DNA from: Pseudomonadota bacterium
GTDB taxonomy: Bacteria > Pseudomonadota > Gammaproteobacteria > Burkholderiales > Burkholderiaceae_C
Assembly (NCBI GenBank): GCA_030918015.1
Contig: JAUPTP010000203.1
Span: 1 to 5,369 of the forward strand
Direction: 5' to 3'
DNA length: 5,369 nt
A program made the position numbers and the translations under genes. The notes beneath the pieces were generated by a model. The model did not search any database. It was given only the letters and a program-made list of their open reading frames with translations, and was not told the DNA's origin. Below, piece by piece: positions 1 through 4,734 of this stretch; the stretch's first letter is position 1, and each line of letters opens with the position of its first letter.

Positions 1-799
1 CGCGGATCGGCGTGACTTCGGCGGCGGTGCCGGTGAAGAAGGCCTCGTCGGCGATGTAGACCTCGTCGCGGGTGATGCGCTTCTGCACCACCTCCAGGCC
101 CAGGTCCTGGGCGATGTGGAAGATGGTGTTGCGGGTGATGCCGTTGAGCGCGCCCGCCGACAGGTCGGGCGTGTAGATCACGCCGTTCTTCACGATGAAG
201 ATGTTCTCGCCGGCGCCCTCGGACACGAAGCCGCTGGCGTCGAGCAGCAGCGCCTCGTCGTAGCCGTCGTCGGTGGCCTCGGCGTTGGCCAGGATCGAGT
301 TGGTGTAGTTGCTCACCGCCTTGGCCTGCGTCATCGTGATGTTGACATGGTGGCGGGTGTAGCTGGAGGTCTTGACGCGGATGCCGCGCTTCAGGCCCTC
401 TTCGCCCAGGTAGGCGCCCCAGGGCCAGGCCGCGACCATCAGGTGGATGGTGTTGTTCTTGGCGCTGACGCCCAGCTTCTCGGAGCCGACCCAGGTGAGA
501 GGGCGCAGGTAGCCGCTGGCCAGATTGTTGTCGCGCACGACCGCCTTCTGCGCCTCCTCGACCTGCTCGATCGTGAAGGGGATCTTCATGCGCAGGATCT
601 TGGCGGAGTTGAACAGGCGCTCGGTGTGCTCGCGCAGGCGGAAGATCGCCGTGCCGTTCACGGTCTCGTAGGCGCGCACGCCCTCGAAGGCGCCGCAGCC
701 GTAGTGCAGCGTGTGGGTCAGCACATGGATCTTGGCGTCGCGCCAGTCCACCATCTGACCATCCATCCAGATCTTTCCGTCTCGGTCGTGCATCGACAT
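1..799 (-). CDS. ilvE: Branched-chain amino acid aminotransferase, C-terminus off the window
   Basis: This cytoplasmic PLP enzyme (fold type IV) moves the amino group between leucine, isoleucine or valine and 2-oxoglutarate. It is the last step of branched-chain amino acid synthesis. The 266 visible residues read cleanly. They include an N-terminal HTLHYGCGAFEGVRAYE stretch (res 29-45), the likely PLP-binding Lys160 in TQAKAVSNY, SEGAGENIF (193-201), and the FTGTAAEVTP motif at the edge (255-264). The family is usually about 305-310 residues, so roughly 40 are missing. I chose the ATG at 799 because GAAGG (minus strand, 814-810) lies ten bases upstream; the ATG two codons later (793) is also possible. 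The gene starts 26 bases after the kinase stop with no visible terminator, so it may be co-transcribed with the two-component genes. Identity is secure; operon membership is inferred. Confidence 0.96.
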   Translation of the reverse strand, partial: MSMHDRDGKIWMDGQMVDWRDAKIHVLTHTLHYGCGAFEGVRAYETVNGTAIFRLREHTERLFNSAKILRMKIPFTIEQVEEAQKAVVRDNNLASGYLRPLTWVGSEKLGVSAKNNTIHLMVAAWPWGAYLGEEGLKRGIRVKTSSYTRHHVNITMTQAKAVSNYTNSILANAEATDDGYDEALLLDASGFVSEGAGENIFIVKNGVIYTPDLSAGALNGITRNTIFHIAQDLGLEVVQKRITRDEVYIADEAFFTGTAAEVTPIR

Positions 800-809
800 G
801 GTTTTCTTG

Positions 810-814
810 CCTTC
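810..814 (-). promoter_or_regulatory. Shine-Dalgarno of ilvE
   Basis: GAAGG on the minus strand, ten bases before the ATG at 799. It is a modest ribosome binding site, slightly far from the first ATG. It supports initiation at the first or second of the two close ATGs. It lies wholly in the short gap after the kinase gene. Confidence 0.5.
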
Positions 815-825
815 GGTCGCTTCAG

Positions 826-2415
826 TCAGCTTCGGGTCGGGGTCCGGGATTGTACGAGGCGCGGCGCCAGCTTGGAGCCGACCATCGCGCGCAGGCGGTT
901 CGGCGCCACCGGGCAGGTCAGCGCATGCACATCGGACTCGGGCGGCTCGGGCAGCATCTCGCCCGGGGCCTGCAGCAGCACCGCCGGCACCGGATGGCCG
1001 AAGAGCTGGCGCAGCGTGCGCACCGCGATCAGCCCGCCGCGGCCGTCCGCCAGCCGGCCATCGACGATCAGCAGGTCGGGGGCGGCCGGCTGCCCCGCCA
1101 CCCAGCCGGCCAGCCCGGCGCCCGAGGCCAGGCCGGTGACGCGGGCGCCCCATCCACGCAGCAGACCCGCCGCCCCCGCCTCGGCCGCAGCTTGCTCGCC
1201 GATGCACACCACATGCCGGCCCTGCAGCGTCGGGCTGCTCCAGACCGGCGCGGCCGGCAGGCGGCCCGCCTCCTCGATCTGGGCCGCGCTGGCCTGCCGC
1301 AGCCGCAGCGTGAAGACCGTGCCCCGGCCCGGGCGGGACTGCACCTGCAGCGGCAGCCCCATCAGGTCGGCCAGCTTGCGCACGATCGCCAGCCCCAGAC
1401 CCCGACCGCGCCGGGGCGCCGGCTCGTCGGTGTCGGGCGGACCGATCTGACAGTATTCGTCGAAGATGCGCGACTGCATCTCGGCCGGAATGCCCCGCCC
1501 CGAATCCCAGACCTGCAGCAGCAGCGCCCCGTCACGGGCACGGCAGCTCACCAGCACGCCGCCGTCCTCGGTGAACCGGATCGCGTTGGACACCAGATTG
1601 CGCAGGATGCGCTCGACCAGCACCGGATCGGCCAGCGCGGCATGCCGCCCGCCACGGAACGACAGCGACAGGCCCTTGTCGAAGGCCTGCGGCTCGAAGT
1701 GCAGCTTCAGCCGGGCGTAGACCTCGCGCAGGCGAAACGCCCGCTCGTCGACCTGCACCGCCCCCGCATCGAGACTGCTGAGGTCGAGCAGCCGGTCGAA
1801 CAGATGCTCGAGCGCATCCACCGCCCCGGCCATGCGGCCGATCGTCTCGTTCAGGCCCGCGTCGCGGTTGCGCAGCCGCAGCGACTCGGTGAACAGCACC
1901 AGCGCATGCAGGGGCTGGCGCAGATCATGGCTGGCCGCCGCGAAGAAGCTGGTCCGTGCGCGGGTGGCCGCCTCGGCCGCGGCACGGGCCTCCTCGGCCA
2001 CCTCCTTTTCCTGGGCCAGCTGCGCCGCCAGCAGGGCGGCGCGATCGCGCAGCACCTGCTGGACCAGGAAAGTGCGCCGGTGATGCAGGCCAGCCAGGGT
2101 CGATCCCAGCAGCAGGATGGTCGCCAGCAGGGCCAGCAGCGGCTCGAAGGGGCGAAGCCACATCACCCCGGCCAGCGCCGGCAGCCCCGCCAGCGCCGCC
2201 TGCAGCCATGCCAGACCGAAAGGTGTCGTCGGCGAGCCCAGGCACAGGAAGGCCACCGGCATCAGCAGGGCCAGACGATGCAGCGCGTCCACCTGCGGCA
2301 GCAGGACCGCCGTCACGCCCCCCCAGGTGGCCGCCAGCAGCAGGCGCGCGAACCGCCGCCACCGCTGCAGACGCGCCGCGCGTTCCTCGTCCCAGGACAC
2401 CCGGCGCGCGGGCAT
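826..2415 (-). CDS. Membrane-bound hybrid sensor histidine kinase with degenerate receiver domain
   Basis: A 529-residue inner-membrane kinase that should autophosphorylate on histidine and pass phosphate to the response regulator encoded just upstream. In order it has: a short basic N-terminus; about four hydrophobic segments (roughly res 24-40, 48-60, 66-86, 93-109) with almost no periplasmic loop; an Ala/Glu-rich probable coiled coil (about 118-155); an H-box with His163 in FFAAASHDLRQPLHAL; an ATPase domain with N-box LRNLVSNAIRF (Asn277), DSGRGIP (304-310), IFDEYCQ (317-323) and GRGLGLAIV (337-345); and a C-terminal receiver-like domain (about 398-515). The kinase core looks intact. The receiver keeps a candidate phospho-acceptor Asp452 but appears to have lost one N-terminal acidic residue, the conserved Thr/Ser and the conserved Lys. 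The start lies one base after the regulator stop, and no clear Shine-Dalgarno is seen, so translational coupling is likely. The signal sensed is unknown. No specific gene name is justified. Confidence 0.93.
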   Translation of the reverse strand: MPARRVSWDEERAARLQRWRRFARLLLAATWGGVTAVLLPQVDALHRLALLMPVAFLCLGSPTTPFGLAWLQAALAGLPALAGVMWLRPFEPLLALLATILLLGSTLAGLHHRRTFLVQQVLRDRAALLAAQLAQEKEVAEEARAAAEAATRARTSFFAAASHDLRQPLHALVLFTESLRLRNRDAGLNETIGRMAGAVDALEHLFDRLLDLSSLDAGAVQVDERAFRLREVYARLKLHFEPQAFDKGLSLSFRGGRHAALADPVLVERILRNLVSNAIRFTEDGGVLVSCRARDGALLLQVWDSGRGIPAEMQSRIFDEYCQIGPPDTDEPAPRRGRGLGLAIVRKLADLMGLPLQVQSRPGRGTVFTLRLRQASAAQIEEAGRLPAAPVWSSPTLQGRHVVCIGEQAAAEAGAAGLLRGWGARVTGLASGAGLAGWVAGQPAAPDLLIVDGRLADGRGGLIAVRTLRQLFGHPVPAVLLQAPGEMLPEPPESDVHALTCPVAPNRLRAMVGSKLAPRLVQSRTPTRS

Positions 2416-2416
2416 C

Positions 2417-3196
2417 TCAGGCCGGACCGGCCTCGAACGGCCCGTTCATCAGCCCCACGGCCAGGACCGCCTGGGTGCGCGAGCTCACGCCCAGACTGCG
2501 CAGCACGGCCGCGACATGGTCCTTGACCGTCTCGACGGAGATGTCCAGATCACGCGCGATCAGCTTGTTGGACTTGCCCTGCAGCAGCAGTTGCATGACC
2601 TGGCGCTGCCGAGGCGTGAGCCCGAGGTCGGCCAGGCTGCTGGCCTGGGTAGGCCGGCCACGCGCGCGCTGCCCCGCCAGCCCGGGCCCGGGCCCGATCT
2701 CGGGCTTGAGCGCGGCAGAACGGGAGATCGACATCAGCGGCCCGACGGCGCTCAGGTCCGAGGACGCGGCCAACGGCGGCACACCCAGCGGATCCGGGGC
2801 GACGCTCTCCTTCATCGGCGGCATGTAGATGCCCCCCGACATCACCAGGTGGACGGCCTCGAAGAGCAGATCGTTGCTCGCTCGCTTGGGCACGAAGCCC
2901 ATGGCCCCGCCATCGATCGCCCGGATCGCGTCCCCGGCCTGCTCGGACGCGGACACCACCACCACCGGCAGGGCCGGATGGTCGCGCCGCAGCTCGGCCA
3001 GCAGGTCGAAGCCGTCGGCGTCCCCGAGCTGCAGGTCCAGCAGCACCAGATCGAAATCGCCCCGCTCGGCCAGCAGCGCCCGGCAGTGCGCCGCGGATTC
3101 GACCGTGACGGCCTCGACGCTCTGGTCGATCTGCAGGATGACGCTCTGCATCGCCGACAGGATCAGCGGATGGTCATCGATCAGCAGGACTTTCAT
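2417..3196 (-). CDS. NarL/FixJ-family response regulator (receiver plus LuxR-type helix-turn-helix)
   Basis: A 259-residue cytoplasmic transcription regulator. The receiver (about res 1-122) has the acidic pair Asp7/Asp8 in LLIDDHP, phospho-acceptor Asp54 in LVLLDLQLGDADGFDLL, Ser82 in VVVVSAS and Lys104 in GFVPKRAS, so it looks fully functional. The LuxR/GerE DNA-binding domain spans about 190-248, with LTPRQRQVMQLLLQGKSNK and the recognition helix region SVETVKDHVAAVLRSLGV. A Pro/Ala/Gly-rich linker of about 60 residues (about 128-189) separates them. It makes the protein about 50 residues longer than most of the family. I chose the ATG at 3196 because the receiver begins there and GGGGAG sits eight bases upstream; a longer reading frame from 3292 adds 32 residues with no receiver similarity. 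The kinase gene follows after one base, and the pair almost certainly forms a two-component system. Likely targets are its own operon and the divergent bcs genes, inferred from position only. Confidence 0.94.
   Translation of the reverse strand: MKVLLIDDHPLILSAMQSVILQIDQSVEAVTVESAAHCRALLAERGDFDLVLLDLQLGDADGFDLLAELRRDHPALPVVVVSASEQAGDAIRAIDGGAMGFVPKRASNDLLFEAVHLVMSGGIYMPPMKESVAPDPLGVPPLAASSDLSAVGPLMSISRSAALKPEIGPGPGLAGQRARGRPTQASSLADLGLTPRQRQVMQLLLQGKSNKLIARDLDISVETVKDHVAAVLRSLGVSSRTQAVLAVGLMNGPFEAGPA
2419..2433 (-). promoter_or_regulatory. Perfect inverted repeat over regulator stop, just before kinase start
   Basis: AGGCCGG-A-CCGGCCT on the plus strand: seven-base arms around a single centre base. 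In the mRNA it overlaps the first base of the regulator TGA and ends three bases before the kinase ATG, where a Shine-Dalgarno would normally be. A ribosome finishing the regulator would open it, so it fits a device that couples kinase translation to regulator translation. The symmetry is seen directly; the role is inferred. Short GC-rich palindromes also arise by chance in such DNA. Confidence 0.4.
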
Positions 3197-3204
3197 CGGC
3201 ACAA

Positions 3205-3210
3205 CTCCCC
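3205..3210 (-). promoter_or_regulatory. Shine-Dalgarno of the response regulator
   Basis: GGGGAG on the minus strand, eight bases before the ATG at 3196. It is the best ribosome binding site in the window. It decides the regulator start against the longer in-frame reading frame from 3292. Confidence 0.7.
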
Positions 3211-3284
3211 ATGCGTCTTCAAGAGACGCTCCCTGCAAGGACGAGATGGTAGCGCTGGCACAACGAGGCCCCGGTCCGGCCTGA

Positions 3285-3300
3285 TCCCCCACAAGGGGGA
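3285..3300. promoter_or_regulatory. Dyad TCCCCC-ACAA-GGGGGA, possible operator or leader hairpin
   Basis: Perfect six-base arms around a four-base centre, about 90 bases upstream of the regulator ATG and about 190 bases upstream of bcsD. It could be a protein-binding dyad for a dimeric regulator such as the adjacent LuxR-type protein, or a small hairpin in the regulator leader RNA. It is not followed by a T-run on either strand, so it is not a terminator. Function is inferred from symmetry and position only. Confidence 0.35.
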
Positions 3301-3488
3301 GCTACACCAGTCAGACCATGACTTATCCGACAAGAAACAGCCTTTGTTAGTAACAGATAGCCGAAAGCTGACAACGAAGCGCAAAAAATTGCAATAACGT
3401 AGGAATCGAGCATGCTAGGATCCAGATAATAAATAGTAATTCAAGCTATTTTAGAAAATTTGATAAGTTTTACTCGCTTTTATATGCA

Positions 3489-3956
3489 ATGAAACGCCCG
3501 ACTTCGGATCACGAATATCACCAGCAGCATCAGTGCTCGCGCCAGTGGCGGCCCTTCCTGCTCTCGCTCGGTCAGGAGCTGGGCGATCGGCTCGGACCGG
3601 ACGGTGCGCGGGCCCTGATGCGCCGGCTCGGCAGCGCGATGTCGCGAGAGCGGCCGCTGCCGGCGCTGGAGCTGCTGCCCGATCTGGAAGCGGCCATGAA
3701 CCTCGTCTGGTCGGACATGGACTGGGGCTGGGTCGAGCTGAACGACACCGGGGACGCGCTGCGCATCGTCCACCGCTGCGCTCCGCTCGAGGCGGCCTTC
3801 GGTGCCACGGCGCGCTCCTGGGCACCCGCCCTGCTCGAGGGCGCCTACGAGCAATGGCTGCGCGCCGCAGGCGCCGGCGACCGTCTCCGGGTGCGACAGG
3901 TGCCCAACACGGCCACGCCGGCGGACAACGCGCTCGTCTTCGTCCTGACCTCCTGA
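3489..3956 (+). CDS. bcsD: Cellulose synthase accessory subunit BcsD
   Basis: A 155-residue soluble protein with no signal peptide or membrane segment. It matches the acetic-acid-bacterial BcsD/AcsD family in length (about 156) and in pattern. The region ALRIVHRCAPLEAAFGATAR (res 90-109) followed by SWAPALLEGAYEQWLRAAGA (110-129) corresponds to the LRIVH...TWLAPVLEGLYGRW block of Komagataeibacter BcsD, which I recall from memory. In that family the protein forms ring-like octamers and helps arrange synthase complexes so that glucan chains crystallise into fibres. The first 17 residues are polar, rich in His and Gln, and look like an unstructured lead-in. The ATG at 3489 has no clear Shine-Dalgarno and overlaps a two-codon ATGCAATGA. 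It is the first gene of the bcs operon, 77 bases before the BcsP-like gene. Identity is confident; the exact start is moderately sure. Confidence 0.9.
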   Translation: MKRPTSDHEYHQQHQCSRQWRPFLLSLGQELGDRLGPDGARALMRRLGSAMSRERPLPALELLPDLEAAMNLVWSDMDWGWVELNDTGDALRIVHRCAPLEAAFGATARSWAPALLEGAYEQWLRAAGAGDRLRVRQVPNTATPADNALVFVLTS

Positions 3957-3975
3957 CATGACGCGACGTCAGGAC
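3942..3975 (+). repeat. Overlapping alternative hairpins spanning the bcsD stop
   Basis: GTCCTGAC (3942-3949) and GTCAGGAC (3968-3975) are perfect eight-base inverted arms. A second copy of the left arm, TCCTGAC (3951-3957), can pair with the same right arm over seven bases. A third option, TGACG-CGA-CGTCA (3959-3971), uses part of it again. Only one of these can form at a time. The structure straddles the bcsD TGA (3954-3956) and is followed by pyrimidine-rich sequence without a T-run, so it is not a standard terminator. Possible roles are mRNA stability or partial attenuation between bcsD and the next gene. Confidence 0.4.
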
Positions 3976-4020
3976 CCTCGCTTCTCTCTCGCCCTCACGC
4001 CCCTCCGACACATCGCATAC

Positions 4021-4024
4021 AGGA
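4021..4024 (+). promoter_or_regulatory. Shine-Dalgarno of the BcsP-like gene
   Basis: AGGA, nine bases before the ATG at 4034. It is short but well placed. It supports this start, which also gives the conserved-looking N-terminal segment of the protein. Confidence 0.55.
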
Positions 4025-4033
4025 ATCTTCAAG

Positions 4034-4696
4034 ATGAGTATCGGTGACGACATCAGCAACCTCCTGCGCAAGATCGGGCCCGACGCCGGCATCTACCAGG
4101 ACCTGTCGCAGTACAACGCCGCCCGAGGCGGTGGCCAGCGCCGCGGCCTGCTGGGGCGTGCGCAGTCGGCGCCCCCACAGCCGCCGGCGGCAGAAGCCTC
4201 GGCCCCGGCCGCCCCCGTCAATCCCCCATCCGCCCCCGCGACCACGGGGGTTTCTCCGGCACCCGCCGACAATTCGCATCCTGTTTCCGTGGAATCTTCC
4301 ACGCCTCGTCAGGAGTTTCTCGCGGCACTGGCGGGAGAAATAGAAAACCCCGCAATCACCCCCCCGGCGGAAAGCCTGCGCGCCCTCTCTTCGGCCCCGG
4401 AGACCGGAGAAACCCTGCGCCCGATTTCCGCAACACCTGTTGCAGCGGTGTTGCAAGGCAACCAGGGCTGGCAGCTCCCGGCACCGACACTGGCGGCCAG
4501 GACGGCAGCCACGGGGAAGCCGACATCGCTCTCGAGCCTGGCTCGCCGGCTCAACAGCGACACCCGCTCGGCCGACGAGCTCGACCTGTCCGCGCTGGGC
4601 GACGCGTCGTCCGAAGCCCCGATCGAGCTGGCGGCGCGTCCGACGCAGCGTCTCGATCGCCTGTTCGACCGCCTCGCCTCGTCGATGCCCCGATGA
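4034..4696 (+). CDS. bcsP: BcsP-like proline-rich cellulose biosynthesis protein
   Basis: A 220-residue soluble protein with no signal peptide or membrane segment. Three parts are visible. The head (res 1-29), with DDISNLLRKIGPDAGIYQDL, resembles the short N-terminal motif shared by BcsR and BcsP proteins. The middle (about 44-165) is low-complexity, rich in Pro, Ala and Ser, and probably disordered. The tail is more ordered, with SSLARRLNS (166-174) and a terminal RLDRLFDRLASSM (206-218) that fits the amphipathic LF-RLA ending I associate with BcsP. The symbol rests on this pattern plus position between bcsD and bcsA. By analogy with the proline-rich partner of BcsD in acetic acid bacteria (BcsH/CcpA), it may join BcsD in an intracellular scaffold; that is inference. 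Middle-region codons look less GC-rich than those of neighbours, as expected for a loosely constrained linker. It lies 38 bases before bcsA. Confidence 0.75.
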   Translation: MSIGDDISNLLRKIGPDAGIYQDLSQYNAARGGGQRRGLLGRAQSAPPQPPAAEASAPAAPVNPPSAPATTGVSPAPADNSHPVSVESSTPRQEFLAALAGEIENPAITPPAESLRALSSAPETGETLRPISATPVAAVLQGNQGWQLPAPTLAARTAATGKPTSLSSLARRLNSDTRSADELDLSALGDASSEAPIELAARPTQRLDRLFDRLASSMPR

Positions 4697-4734
4697 GCCG
4701 GGAACGGCCTGTTTTTCGCTGACGCCCCGACCCC

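Larger units (their letters stand above)
3197..3488. promoter_or_regulatory. Divergent intergenic region between regulator and bcsD, AT-rich on the bcs side
   Basis: This 292-base gap separates the two divergent units and must hold promoters for both. Bases 3311-3480 are about 36% GC by hand count, and 3421-3470 only about 20%, against clearly GC-rich flanking genes. Plus-strand candidates are weak: CTGACA (3368-3373) with TGCAAT (3390-3395) at a 16-base spacing, and an isolated GATAAT (3425-3430) without a good -35 partner. On the minus strand, CTAACA (3349-3344) with GATAAG (3326-3321) at a 17-base spacing is equally tentative. Small symmetrical elements include GCAA-AAAA-TTGC (3381-3392) and ATTTT-AG-AAAAT (3448-3459). 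The bent, AT-rich stretch could bind nucleoid proteins or activators. No convincing gene is seen here. Confidence 0.6.

Noticed and set aside
116..2526. Long plus-strand reading frames opposite ilvE and the kinase, up to 558 codons
   Set aside because: They run antisense to genes with clear family motifs, have Arg/Ala/Pro/Gln-rich composition typical of GC-rich shadow frames, and contain no recognisable domain.
3197..3292. A 32-residue N-terminal extension of the response regulator
   Set aside because: Receivers begin at MKVLLIDDHP, and GGGGAG sits correctly before the ATG at 3196. The extension has no receiver similarity.
3193..3384. A 63-codon minus-strand frame whose TGA overlaps the regulator ATG (ATGA)
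   Set aside because: It needs a TTG start without a ribosome site. The overlap is suggestive of coupling, but the protein shows no pattern and the regulator has its own strong Shine-Dalgarno.
3381..3392. GCAA-AAAA-TTGC as an intrinsic terminator
   Set aside because: The stem is only four bases and AT-containing, and no gene ends nearby on either strand.
2117..3397. A 426-codon plus-strand frame opposite the response regulator
   Set aside because: It is antisense to an intact receiver and helix-turn-helix gene, is low-complexity, and runs into the AT-rich gap without any domain.
3460..3488. TTGATA (3460-3465) with TATATG (3481-3486) as a bcsD promoter
   Set aside because: Spacing is 15 bases and the start of transcription would fall at or after the bcsD ATG, which only works for a leaderless or later start.
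4450..4462. GTTGC-AAG-GCAAC hairpin in the BcsP-like gene
   Set aside because: Five-base arms inside coding sequence with no T-run; expected by chance at this length.
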